Source: a virus. Taken from it: a DNA stretch of 54,230 nt. The stretch lies in the IMG/VR virus record IMGVR_UViG_3300025120_008179, positions 1 through 54,230 of that record. One strand, written 5' to 3'. The notes below the pieces were generated by a model. The model saw nothing but the letters and a program-made list of their open reading frames with translations. It made no database searches and had not been told where the DNA came from. How positions within the stretch are numbered: position 1 is the first letter of the stretch; each line of letters begins with the position of its first letter. Made by a program: the position numbers and the translations under genes. This document shows positions 31,192 through 39,632 of the stretch, piece by piece.

Positions 31192-33693
31192 CTATTCTCC
31201 AAAGAAATTTGTTAGAGTCAATCGCTTCTCGATAGTCCAACCAATAGGATTTAAGATACTTTCAATAGGATCAGCCATAATCTTTTCAAACATTTTTTCG
31301 TAATTGATATATTGCCTAACTTTAAATTCTTCAGGGAGAGATGTCAAATAAGATACTACATCACCACCTACATTATTAGGTTCTCTGAGCCATAGGAATT
31401 TACCTTTTTCACCATTCTTGATATATTCCCAATCATAAGTAAGTTTATGTTGATTAAGAAGTCTATTGAATAATATAGCACCACGTATATGTGGTGGAGT
31501 ACCTTTCTTGAAACCAATATTATCTCTTGGCGTATATTGATGTACATTATTCATAGTTCTAGGAAATGCAATTTCTTCTGCAGGCAATGAAAGAAAATGT
31601 TTCTTATAATTGGCCATGGCTTTCTGAACTGTTTCTTCATCAGTGGTAAGAATCAACTTAATAAGATTAAGTAATGGTTCTCTACATCCTTGAGGTGTAG
31701 ATGATCTTATTGCTTCAAGACCTTGTATTTTTACTTTGGGCTTTTCAGGTCTATAACCTTCAATATCCCATACGTTCATTGCATATCTTTTCTTTGCTGT
31801 CCAGAATGCAGCATCTGCAATAGCTTCTCTACCCATAACCATTTTCTGAGCATATACATTTTGATATTCAGCTATTGAATCAAACTCTTTATTAAGAGCT
31901 TTGGTTAGTTGTTCTTCGCAGACTCTGTCAAGAATATCTACAACTTCAGTTTTAGATTTATCTGCGAAGAACTTATCAACCAATGGTTGAAGATTTACAT
32001 AGTTTGAATCTGTATCAATTGCAATAACATAATCAACTTTATCTGTCTTTAAGAGTTTATTAAGATATCTGTTAATTGACATTTCAGCTCGTTGAATTAC
32101 AAACTGACCTGATAATGTTATACTTGAACCAAGTCTTGGATCAAACCATCTATAATATTTGTTGGTGATTGCACCATAACCTGAGTTAAGAAGAATCTTA
32201 CGAACGTATTGAGCAAGATGGAGCTTAGTAATATCACCACCTTCTTTTTGCTTTTTCTTCATTACACCTTGAATTTGTTTACGTTCTTCATAGAGTTTTC
32301 TCATAACTCTTGGAATTACACCTTCAAAGTCTTTTTTAAATGTCCAGCCTGAAGCTGCAATTGCAAAATCACCTTGTGACTTAAACGGTTTACCATGTAA
32401 GAAATCACGCATACGTTTTTCTTCTGATATTTCAGGCCATATCTGAAGCTTATCCATGATAGTTTCAGGTGATATATTATATTGCATGATAAGGTGAGGA
32501 TATAGAGAATTCAAATCAAATGAAGCTACCCATCCATGTTTACCAACTTGTGGAGTTTTTACATAACCACCAGGAATCATTTCAGTTGTACCTTGTCTTG
32601 GAAAACTAAATGGTGGTATTTTCTTTTCAAAGAACATTTCTTTGTTAATCATAGCATCCCATGTTTTAACAACACCCGATACATCTTCATAATTGATACC
32701 TGCTTTATAAGCTACTGCAATCTGAACATCAATCAAACCCATCTTATCGTCAAGTCTTTTAACTAGATTTGTATCTTGAATATTATAATCAATAAACTTA
32801 TTAAAGTCTTCAAAGAATAACTTATGTAGAGATCCAACTTCTTTATAATCTAATTTCTTTTCACCAAGCTCGATAAATGCAATGTGATCTAAACGATATG
32901 ATTCTTGTACTGCATTCTTTCTATATCTGTCAAGATAATCAATATCATCAATACCCATAATCTCAACTCTAAGTTGATTACCTTGTTTTGTAGGAAATTC
33001 TTTAATACGTGTGACACCCCATGGCGAGAGTCTTTTAATATCCATTCCTAGTTTTACCATACGATTATGAATATAAGGCATATCAAATGATTGAGTATTC
33101 CAACCAGTAATAATTTGAGGATAATGATCTTGCCAATACTTTACAAAGAAGTCAAGTATTTGTCTTTCAGAATTACATGGTACATACACGATTTTATCAA
33201 GTAAATCTTGATCAGTGAGTACTGAATCATTTCTTGACCAATCACCATTACCAAATGTAATAAACTTATCTGTTATAGAATCATGTAGACATATTGCTGT
33301 GATTGGATGAGCAGCTTCACCTGGTTCAGGGAAACCTGCTTCTGAAGATACTTCAATATCAATTGTAAATGTTCTTATCTCTTCACGATTCCAATCATTC
33401 TCAGCATTTGGATAGTATTCAATACAATATTGTGAGTTATAGAATGGGAAGCCGTATACTTTTAAATTAGTTTCTTCATTCTGCTTACCAAAATTTCTAG
33501 CATCGACCATGTTATCAAATGCTAATGGCTTGAGATGATTACCATAGATATCTGTATATCCTGTTTCTTTGGAAGATTGAATATAAAGAGTAGGATCATA
33601 CTTTACTTTAGTACGAAACTCTTCACCATCTCTGATACCGCGAACAAGTAGATTTTGGCCATATATGGCAACATTAGTGTAGTATTCTGACAT
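31192..33693 (-). CDS. 43: DNA polymerase gp43 (family B)
   Basis: 833 aa, full length for marine T4-like phages. Exonuclease motifs FTIDIEVSSEAG and GWNTQSFDMPYI; polymerase motifs A (FDLNSLYPHLI), B (ILLNSGYGAITN) and C (AIDTDSNYV). It contains no intein. A near-consensus promoter (TTGGCA-N17-TATAAT) ends 7 nt before the ATG, without a ribosome site. Confidence 0.95.
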   Translation of the reverse strand: MSEYYTNVAIYGQNLLVRGIRDGEEFRTKVKYDPTLYIQSSKETGYTDIYGNHLKPLAFDNMVDARNFGKQNEETNLKVYGFPFYNSQYCIEYYPNAENDWNREEIRTFTIDIEVSSEAGFPEPGEAAHPITAICLHDSITDKFITFGNGDWSRNDSVLTDQDLLDKIVYVPCNSERQILDFFVKYWQDHYPQIITGWNTQSFDMPYIHNRMVKLGMDIKRLSPWGVTRIKEFPTKQGNQLRVEIMGIDDIDYLDRYRKNAVQESYRLDHIAFIELGEKKLDYKEVGSLHKLFFEDFNKFIDYNIQDTNLVKRLDDKMGLIDVQIAVAYKAGINYEDVSGVVKTWDAMINKEMFFEKKIPPFSFPRQGTTEMIPGGYVKTPQVGKHGWVASFDLNSLYPHLIMQYNISPETIMDKLQIWPEISEEKRMRDFLHGKPFKSQGDFAIAASGWTFKKDFEGVIPRVMRKLYEERKQIQGVMKKKQKEGGDITKLHLAQYVRKILLNSGYGAITNKYYRWFDPRLGSSITLSGQFVIQRAEMSINRYLNKLLKTDKVDYVIAIDTDSNYVNLQPLVDKFFADKSKTEVVDILDRVCEEQLTKALNKEFDSIAEYQNVYAQKMVMGREAIADAAFWTAKKRYAMNVWDIEGYRPEKPKVKIQGLEAIRSSTPQGCREPLLNLIKLILTTDEETVQKAMANYKKHFLSLPAEEIAFPRTMNNVHQYTPRDNIGFKKGTPPHIRGAILFNRLLNQHKLTYDWEYIKNGEKGKFLWLREPNNVGGDVVSYLTSLPEEFKVRQYINYEKMFEKIMADPIESILNPIGWTIEKRLTLTNFFGE

Positions 33694-33700
33694 TAATTAG

Positions 33701-33729
33701 ATTATACTAATTTGTGGACTTTTTGCCAA
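33701..33729 (-). promoter_or_regulatory. sigma70-type promoter, leaderless, gene 43
   Basis: Minus strand TTGGCA (33724-33729), exactly 17 bp, TATAAT (33701-33706), then 7 nt to the ATG at 33693. It lies in the last codons of regA. The start codon would be at about +1. Confidence 0.65.
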
Positions 33730-34087
33730 TGGTATAGTTAGCTTTTAACAACCATTCTGATTTCTCTTTGAAAGGGATTACTTTTACTTTTTGGAGGGAT
33801 GCTGGTTCGGCTGAACCTACGATTTCACATAATTTCCATTCTTCTAGAAGACGAGCTATACCATTTCGACGTGCTGTATCCTCGACGGTGATCTCCCTGT
33901 CGAATCCATCTAATTTGAAGAGCTCTCTGTAGTGACAGATATAATACTTTCCCTTCTTATGTAGAATGTGGCAAGTCTGAACTAGTTTCTTATCTCTTGA
34001 TTCTAATCCAATTCTTGTCAAAGTTTCTACTATTTTAAGGAAATCATCTCGCTCTTTTAGTTTTACTTCTAGTAATTGTTCTAACAT
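33707..34087 (-). CDS. regA: RegA translational repressor
   Basis: 126 aa. DDFLKIVETLTRIGL, CHILHKKGKYYICHY, ARRNGIARLLEEWKL and EWLLKANYTIGKK match T4 RegA closely. RegA binds mRNA at starts of early genes and blocks translation. It lies between genes 62 and 43, as in T4. A late-type box is 37 nt upstream and AAAGG precedes the ATG. Confidence 0.93.
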   Translation of the reverse strand: MLEQLLEVKLKERDDFLKIVETLTRIGLESRDKKLVQTCHILHKKGKYYICHYRELFKLDGFDREITVEDTARRNGIARLLEEWKLCEIVGSAEPASLQKVKVIPFKEKSEWLLKANYTIGKKSTN

Positions 34088-34123
34088 TATAACCTTTAAA
34101 AATCATGTTAGATACGCCTACTG

Positions 34124-34131
34124 TATTTATT
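34124..34131 (-). promoter_or_regulatory. late-like box AATAAATA before regA
   Basis: Minus strand AATAAATACAG, 37 nt before the regA ATG. The following ACAG matches the box at 42269. One mismatch from TATAAATA. Confidence 0.45.
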
Positions 34132-34555
34132 TTATGCCACCCTTAAGGTTTAAGGATTTGATATATTTTACTTGATCAGGTTTAAGTGTCTTACAGTAGT
34201 CAATTGCTGCTCTCTTAGAGATAGAAAAGTATTCTGCTACTTCATCAATACCATCAGTCTTATTCATCTTCTGCCATTTAGCAAAGTAATTTTTCTTTGG
34301 CATAGCATGAAAGTAAAATGCATATTGTTCTGCATCAGATACATTATCATATTTGTTCATTTCATTTGCATAATGAACAGTATCAGATCTCATAGAAAAT
34401 CCTAGATTGATTACGTACTTAACATAACCAAAGAGATCTTCTTTGAATGTCTTATTAGATATTGATTTAATAAAGTCGAAAGGTGAAGGCTTATTTACCC
34501 TTAACTCTTCTTCTTCCTGCTTTATTATTACGTTTCCAAATAAATCTATTTGCAT
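34127..34555 (-). CDS. 62: clamp loader small subunit gp62
   Basis: 142 aa. VHYANEMNKYDNVSD, AFYFHAMPKKNYFAKWQKM and ISKRAAIDYCKTL have the order seen in gp62 of T4-like phages (short AMNxxxxxSDEA..., P+xxRxxKW). With gp44 it loads the gp45 clamp. The N-terminal 22 codons overlap the unknown gene upstream. The start lacks a clear ribosome site. Confidence 0.8.
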   Translation of the reverse strand: MQIDLFGNVIIKQEEEELRVNKPSPFDFIKSISNKTFKEDLFGYVKYVINLGFSMRSDTVHYANEMNKYDNVSDAEQYAFYFHAMPKKNYFAKWQKMNKTDGIDEVAEYFSISKRAAIDYCKTLKPDQVKYIKSLNLKGGIK

Positions 34556-34919
34556 AACTTTTCTTTATTCTCCAATGGCTTACTAGATCTTTATACTGAC
34601 CCAGCATAGTTTTTTCTTCATATTTACAAACAATCCAAAATTGATTAGGAAATACCATAAATGCTGGTATATGAAATGCAGATGAAGAGTGAAATAAGAT
34701 ATATGGCATTTTGCCAGACTTTAAGAGTATCTTCATAAAGTTTCTAGGTTTATAACCAGAGATTAATCCAAATGATACTCCGTAATCTAATATACCAATC
34801 TTTAATCCACTAAACTTTGATATTCTTCTATGACTATTATAATAAGTACCTTTTTCCCATGCATAAAATCCATTGCCATTTCTGACAATATAGCATGGGT
34901 GTATTTCATTATATCCCAT
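34491..34919 (-). CDS. hypothetical basic protein inserted before gene 62
   Basis: About 142 aa from the ATG at 34919 (MGYNEIHPCYIVRNG...); the frame is open further into thyX, but that part looks non-coding. It is basic and aromatic (YYNSHRRISKFSGLKI), with a very basic C-terminus (RRRVKGK) that overlaps gp62 by 65 nt. Possibly RNA- or DNA-binding; no family is recognised. Confidence 0.55.
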   Translation of the reverse strand: MGYNEIHPCYIVRNGNGFYAWEKGTYYNSHRRISKFSGLKIGILDYGVSFGLISGYKPRNFMKILLKSGKMPYILFHSSSAFHIPAFMVFPNQFWIVCKYEEKTMLGQYKDLVSHWRIKKSYANRFIWKRNNKAGRRRVKGK

Positions 34920-34968
34920 GGTTTTGGCTCTTTTCCTAGGGTAGTGAGTACTTTTAAAAAAGTATATT

Positions 34969-35616
34969 CTATTTACCTTGGATTGCAGGAAAGATTTTTG
35001 AAATCTGTTCCAAGCATTTTTCTGCCACTTCTCTATGTTCTTTTTGAGTTCCATTAGCAATTCTCAAATCAATGTAATGTATCCAACTTCGCAATGTGCC
35101 ATTCATATATAAAGTTGAATTTGTTAATCCCTCTGGTAAGACTGCTCTGGCTTGCTCTTTAGCAATCTTGTTTTCCAATGCCCATTCATATAACTCTCTA
35201 GCTTTATCAACCAAGTCTTGTTGTTTATTCAACCAGTCTCTTTCTAGTTTTATATCTAAATTGTCATGTGAATTCTGTCTGTTCTTAGTGTCTTGTATTC
35301 TAGCCTCTCTAAGAGTAAAGGAGTTGGCAACAGCATACCTTTGACTAAACTCTTGGAATGAGAAACTTCTATGTCTTAATATTTGTCTTGCAATATCTCT
35401 TGTTGTTTTAATTTCCATACAAACATTAACCATTTCGAATGGTGACCAATGTTGATTCTTCATTAAGTATTTAAGGAGCTTGTCCTGAGTCGCCTTATTG
35501 TCTTGATTGGATGGATTAGAAACTCTAGCTGTATATGCTATTAGATCAGTTAAAACTTTGTCCTCAGGAGTGCCTGGTGCATTGGTATAACTGATTATTT
35601 TAACGGAACTTGACAT
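34969..35616 (-). CDS. thyX: flavin-dependent thymidylate synthase ThyX
   Basis: 215 aa. The signature RHRSFSFQEFSQRY (RHRxxSxxxxSxR) is intact, and HWSPFEMVNV lies before it. It makes dTMP from dUMP with FAD, NAD(P)H and methylene-tetrahydrofolate. It sits between genes 44 and 62, overlapping gene 44 by 17 nt. Confidence 0.95.
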   Translation of the reverse strand: MSSSVKIISYTNAPGTPEDKVLTDLIAYTARVSNPSNQDNKATQDKLLKYLMKNQHWSPFEMVNVCMEIKTTRDIARQILRHRSFSFQEFSQRYAVANSFTLREARIQDTKNRQNSHDNLDIKLERDWLNKQQDLVDKARELYEWALENKIAKEQARAVLPEGLTNSTLYMNGTLRSWIHYIDLRIANGTQKEHREVAEKCLEQISKIFPAIQGK

Positions 35617-36535
35617 TCTTCATTACCTCTACCACAAATGCAGCTAAATTAATTTCTTGATTCGTGACGAATGCAGCTCTATGTAAGTACTCACCGATAA
35701 TCAATATAAGATTTGGTATTGAAGATGGTTCTACATATTCATTTATAGATTGATAGAACTCATTGAATAAAGAATCAGCATCAGGATTATCAGCGATCCA
35801 TGCTCGACATGATTTAAAATCTTTTTGCTTAATATATTTTACAAGTGTTTTTACTTTTGTTGTATTTACAACTGCAATGATACCACTATCAATGTTATTA
35901 TCAATATGAGAATATCTTTGTAATTCATTTATGATTCTACGATTATCAGGGAAATAAGATTTTACAACTTCAAGCACTGCTTGTTTTTCATACTTGACTT
36001 TTTCATTGTCAAGAATATGCATGCATCTTTTAGCAATACCACCAGCATTTGCAGCCATATCAGCTTTAGATATACTAAAGTCTATAACACTACACCTTGA
36101 ATGTAAAGGTGGAATAATCTTATGCTTGAAATTACATGTTAATATAAATCTAGCATTTGAACTAAACTCTTCAATAAAATTGCGAAGAGCAGGTTGGACA
36201 GCGATACCTAAGTAATCAGCCTCATCAATAATCACCACTTTCGGCTTAGCAGTAGTTGAAACAGTAGAGACGAATTTCTTTATCTTATCTCTGAGTATAT
36301 CTATAGATCTACCCTCATCTGAACCGTTGATTATAATGTAATCACAGCCTTGCTCTTCGCATAGAGCACGAGCAACTGTAGTTTTGCCTGTGCCTGCCGA
36401 ACCTGATAAAAGCAAGTTCATCATATTACCTTTATCTCTAAGGTTAATAAACGTTTGCTTTAACTTGTCTGGTAGAATACAATCGTCTATAGTTTTAGGA
36501 CGATATTTTTCTACCCATAAAAAATGTTCTTTCAT
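35600..36535 (-). CDS. 44: clamp loader large subunit gp44
   Basis: 311 aa AAA+ ATPase. It has Walker A SGSAGTGKTTVAR, Walker B VVIIDEADYLG, sensor-1-like ARFILTCNF and the SRC motif PLHSRCSVIDF. It opens gp45 with gp62. It starts adjacent to the NUMOD-like gene stop. Confidence 0.93.
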   Translation of the reverse strand: MKEHFLWVEKYRPKTIDDCILPDKLKQTFINLRDKGNMMNLLLSGSAGTGKTTVARALCEEQGCDYIIINGSDEGRSIDILRDKIKKFVSTVSTTAKPKVVIIDEADYLGIAVQPALRNFIEEFSSNARFILTCNFKHKIIPPLHSRCSVIDFSISKADMAANAGGIAKRCMHILDNEKVKYEKQAVLEVVKSYFPDNRRIINELQRYSHIDNNIDSGIIAVVNTTKVKTLVKYIKQKDFKSCRAWIADNPDADSLFNEFYQSINEYVEPSSIPNLILIIGEYLHRAAFVTNQEINLAAFVVEVMKNVKFR

Positions 36536-36771
36536 TATAACTCCTTGCTATGCTTCTTAATATAACCAATAGATCTTCCAGTCTTTCTAGACGCTGAAGA
36601 TAAACTGTCATATATCTTACCATTATACTCAATGGCTATAGAATTTTTTATTGTTCCTGGTTTACCTAATGGTTTAAAGCCATCTTTCCATTGTTTGTCT
36701 AATTTTTCTGTCTTCCTTGACCATGCAGATTTCTTTTTCTTCAGATCAAAGTTCTCTTTCTTCACATTCAA
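36535..36771 (-). CDS. NUMOD1-like DNA-binding protein
   Basis: 78 aa: a basic N-terminus and a C-terminal unit SIAIEYNGKIYDSLSSASRK then TGRSIGYIKKH, resembling NUMOD1 repeats (a strand plus helix-turn-helix) usually attached to homing endonucleases. No nuclease domain is present, so this could be a remnant of a homing endonuclease or a free-standing DNA-binding protein. GGGAG precedes the ATG. Confidence 0.55.
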   Translation of the reverse strand: MNVKKENFDLKKKKSAWSRKTEKLDKQWKDGFKPLGKPGTIKNSIAIEYNGKIYDSLSSASRKTGRSIGYIKKHSKEL

Positions 36772-37180
36772 CTCCCGCTTCTAATAGAAAATCAATTCCT
36801 GATCTATCTCGGTATTCTTTATTATAGACAACACGGACCACACCAGCTTGATAGACGAGCTTTGCACAATCATAGCAAGGAGATAGTGAGACATAAAGCG
36901 TCGATCCCTCAGAGCTAGATGTAGTTCGTGCGACTTTCGCAATTGCGTTTGTTTCCGCATGCAAAACCTCTCTTTTAGTTTCCAGTTCTTCAGAACTGTC
37001 ATTATAATGTTCGCAGTTATTATCCCAACCACGTGGAGTACCATTATAACCAAAAGCAATAATATTTTCTAGACCATCTTCTACTAATACAGCTCCACAC
37101 TTAAAGCGTCTGCTTGTAGATTGTTGGCCAATGAAATCTGCTAATTCACCGTATAACTTATCAGCCTTTTGTATTTTCAT
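36746..37180 (-). CDS. cd: dCMP deaminase
   Basis: 144 aa. HAETNAIAKVA carries the zinc His and catalytic Glu, and SLSPCYDCAKLV the two Cys ligands. It converts dCMP to dUMP, the substrate of the neighbouring ThyX. It is shorter than the T4 enzyme. It overlaps both neighbours by about 20 nt. Confidence 0.9.
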   Translation of the reverse strand: MKIQKADKLYGELADFIGQQSTSRRFKCGAVLVEDGLENIIAFGYNGTPRGWDNNCEHYNDSSEELETKREVLHAETNAIAKVARTTSSSEGSTLYVSLSPCYDCAKLVYQAGVVRVVYNKEYRDRSGIDFLLEAGVECEEREL

Positions 37181-37430
37181 CTTTTTCCTTTAACATTTCT
37201 ATAATTTGTACGGGTACTAATAAATGAATCTTATAAGTTTCTTTCTTAGGATCATCTACCAATAAATCTTTATATAAAGATAATGCGTGTAATGCATCAT
37301 CTACTGTGACTTCTAATAATTTTTTATGTATCTGCTTTTCAGATGTAAGATACCTTTCAGCGGCATGTGTAGCATCTTCAATAGCATCTTCAAGACCCTG
37401 ACGATCTTCATCTTCTAACTCAATTGCCAT
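37161..37430 (-). CDS. hypothetical acidic protein, 89 aa
   Basis: About 89 aa, helical and acidic (ELEDEDRQGLEDAIEDATHA). The ATG at 37430 is slightly better supported than the one at 37439. It overlaps the gp45 stop and the dCMP deaminase start, so it is co-translated with them. Not recognised. Confidence 0.6.
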   Translation of the reverse strand: MAIELEDEDRQGLEDAIEDATHAAERYLTSEKQIHKKLLEVTVDDALHALSLYKDLLVDDPKKETYKIHLLVPVQIIEMLKEKDENTKG

Positions 37431-38076
37431 ATTCACCATCAGGTTGTAGTGCTACAAAGTAATCAATACCACTGGCACCAGAAAATAAAGATAATCCTTT
37501 AGCACAAATAGATATTTTGTAATCATCAAGAATAAACTTAAGTTTATCTACTGAGATTGATAGATTATATTTGGCAGAACCTTTTTCTTTCTGACTGATA
37601 GTAAATTTATTTGATGTAGGTATTGTTTTATCATGGACAAGTATACCTGCTTCTGTAAACGTAATATCTGAAGCATTATTAATTGAAGCTGCTTTAGCTA
37701 ATCTAGTTAGATCTTCTTTAGTAATATTCTTTTCAACTTCAACAGATGGTAAGGTGATACCTTTTTCAGGTGGTGTTGCAACTATACTTTTATCTGCATA
37801 GAAGTATTTTTGTTGTGCAGTACCATCAGAGATAATAACTGAATCATCACCAAACTTAAAGTCAGCATCTAAATCAAATAGAGATATAGTACCTAAGAAC
37901 TCGTTTAAATCATAAATTGCAAATTCCTTATCGAATGTTTCATCAACTTCGGCTTTAGCAAATATATCTTTTACATTTGATATTGTTTCAATGACATTAC
38001 CTTCATTAATAACAATGGACTGATTTATAGTCGCAAAGTTTTTTAGTATTGATAATGTACGTTTACTTATTTTCAT
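37420..38076 (-). CDS. 45: sliding clamp gp45
   Basis: 218 aa. MKISKRTLSILKNFATINQS and AIYDLNEFLGTISLF match the N-terminal domain of T4 gp45, and a C-terminal strand IDYFVALQPDGEYG matches NYVVALE. It forms the trimeric processivity ring, also used as the mobile activator for late transcription in T4. It follows the 407-aa unknown. Confidence 0.92.
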   Translation of the reverse strand: MKISKRTLSILKNFATINQSIVINEGNVIETISNVKDIFAKAEVDETFDKEFAIYDLNEFLGTISLFDLDADFKFGDDSVIISDGTAQQKYFYADKSIVATPPEKGITLPSVEVEKNITKEDLTRLAKAASINNASDITFTEAGILVHDKTIPTSNKFTISQKEKGSAKYNLSISVDKLKFILDDYKISICAKGLSLFSGASGIDYFVALQPDGEYGN

Positions 38077-38077
38077 A

Positions 38078-39301
38078 TTATCTCCTTTTCTCAGCTCTTA
38101 AAATAATGAGAGCTTTATTGAACCTTCCATTAGGTTTATACTCCTTAGTAGTCAGTTTTTCATATTCTTTATCAAACTGTCGCTCAGTCTTTGATAGCGC
38201 GATTGGCAAGAATTCTAAAGGCTTTCGAAGCTTCTTACCTCTCATCTTATCAATATGTTGTAATGCTTGACCTTTGATTTCAAAACCATCTACTCGATCT
38301 GAAAGATATTCTTCAAGTCTTTGATATTTTGTACTGAAGACTAATAATCTATGAGTACCAATAATCTGTTCAGGATTTAATGATACTACTTTAAAGTCAC
38401 GATTCTCTGGTTCATAATTAAGATTCTTAACTTGCCTTTCAGCTGATGGTGCTTTCTTAACTCTTGACTTACGCTGTGTTTGTGTAGACTTTTTAATACT
38501 TTCAAGATCAGCTTTAATATTATCTAAAGACTTTACTCTAAACTTAGCTTCTTTATCTGTAAGATGAGAATAACCTTCAACGAGTTGCTCGTCCCAATCA
38601 GTACGATCTTTAATCTTTCTTACTTTTAATAATTCAGTATACTCTTCATGCCACTTATTAATTTGTTCTTCTACAATTACATTGGCTTTAGAAGTAAGAC
38701 CATATTTCTGATACAGATCATAAATATTCAATGTTGTTTGTTTACCATCAATCCAATCATCTTCCATCTTAATAAGATCTGTCATGACAGTGTTCCAAAC
38801 TTTTTCTTTATATAGTTCTATAGGTGATTTACGTATAACAGTTGGTTTATCATCTTCATCTTCATCTACCTGTTCTTTAAGACCATTGTCATATAATTCA
38901 TCTAGTCTTCTATTGATGTAAACACTAATTGGTTTCATTTCTCCAATTGTACCACCAAGAGTTTTCCAATAATCTGCTTCTTTCTTATGATAATCTGGCC
39001 AGCCTTTTGTTTGCATACGACATGAATAACCTGTGACTGCACCAAATCTCCATTCAACATTGTTCTTTATAATCTTATATTGATCAGGTCTGGTATTCTT
39101 TACATATTCCATGACATAGGCTTTCATATCTTTCTTGCCTTTTTCCATGCGATACCAATCCTCAGCATTTCTTTTATGCCGTTGATATTCGTAGCCTGAC
39201 CATTTGTCAAGTTCTAATTGAGTAGGTGCAATTGGTTCTGTAGGGTTGCGTAGCTCCTTTAACAGAGCCGCATTCTTAGACCGTTTTTTAGATAGTGCCA
39301 T
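38078..39301 (-). CDS. conserved hypothetical protein upstream of gene 45
   Basis: 407 aa, charged and helical, with two acidic stretches (EQVDEDEDDKPTV) and a basic centre (QTQRKSRVKKAP). Near the C-terminus is LLVFSTKYQRLEEYLSDRVD. I recall an FSTKY+RLEEY pattern in marine T4-like phages beside gene 45, with no function. TATAAT and a good AAGGAG precede it. Confidence 0.65.
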   Translation of the reverse strand: MALSKKRSKNAALLKELRNPTEPIAPTQLELDKWSGYEYQRHKRNAEDWYRMEKGKKDMKAYVMEYVKNTRPDQYKIIKNNVEWRFGAVTGYSCRMQTKGWPDYHKKEADYWKTLGGTIGEMKPISVYINRRLDELYDNGLKEQVDEDEDDKPTVIRKSPIELYKEKVWNTVMTDLIKMEDDWIDGKQTTLNIYDLYQKYGLTSKANVIVEEQINKWHEEYTELLKVRKIKDRTDWDEQLVEGYSHLTDKEAKFRVKSLDNIKADLESIKKSTQTQRKSRVKKAPSAERQVKNLNYEPENRDFKVVSLNPEQIIGTHRLLVFSTKYQRLEEYLSDRVDGFEIKGQALQHIDKMRGKKLRKPLEFLPIALSKTERQFDKEYEKLTTKEYKPNGRFNKALIILRAEKRR

Positions 39302-39334
39302 AAAATCTCCTTGTATAGAGATTATACTACGATC

Positions 39335-39523
39335 TTATTTTTTTTTCTTGGGGGATTTTTCTTCTTGATGAAATTTGATAAGCCATTTCATATCGGTTTG
39401 TATTTCGGTGATGGCTTTTTCAATATGTGTAAGGTGATTTGTTTCGATGAGATAAACACGCCATGCCAGAAAACCAATAAAGGTAATCATTGTTGTTATG
39501 AAAAGGCTTTCGTATAATCCCAT
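39335..39523 (-). CDS. 62-aa membrane-anchored coiled-coil protein
   Basis: 62 aa: one N-terminal span (SLFITTMITFIGFLAWRVYLI) then a helical tail with poly-Lys end (SPKKKK). The layout resembles an i-spanin without clear evidence. A late-type TATAAATA lies 102 nt upstream at 39625-39632. Confidence 0.6.
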   Translation of the reverse strand: MGLYESLFITTMITFIGFLAWRVYLIETNHLTHIEKAITEIQTDMKWLIKFHQEEKSPKKKK

Positions 39524-39624
39524 GTTAATATCTCTTATAAAATGATTTAAAATAATGAAGTTAAATTTAATTTAGTAGCTTTGCGGTTGTTTTATAAGCA
39601 GTGTACCAACTGTTTTGTATACTA

Positions 39625-39632
39625 TATTTATA
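39625..39632 (-). promoter_or_regulatory. T4-late-like promoter TATAAATA
   Basis: Exact TATAAATA (followed by TAGTATAC) on the minus strand, directly after the IMPDH-like stop and 102 nt before the small membrane protein. The 109-nt gap holds no ORF. Confidence 0.55.

Noticed and set aside
34920-35060. Longer N-terminus of the basic protein before gene 62
   Set aside because: The extension would lie inside thyX, adds a low-quality Lys/Asn-rich stretch and has no ribosome site; the ATG at 34919 is simpler.
36535-36771. Complete homing endonuclease
   Set aside because: Only a NUMOD1-like DNA-binding unit is seen; there is no GIY-YIG, HNH or LAGLIDADG motif in the 78-aa product.
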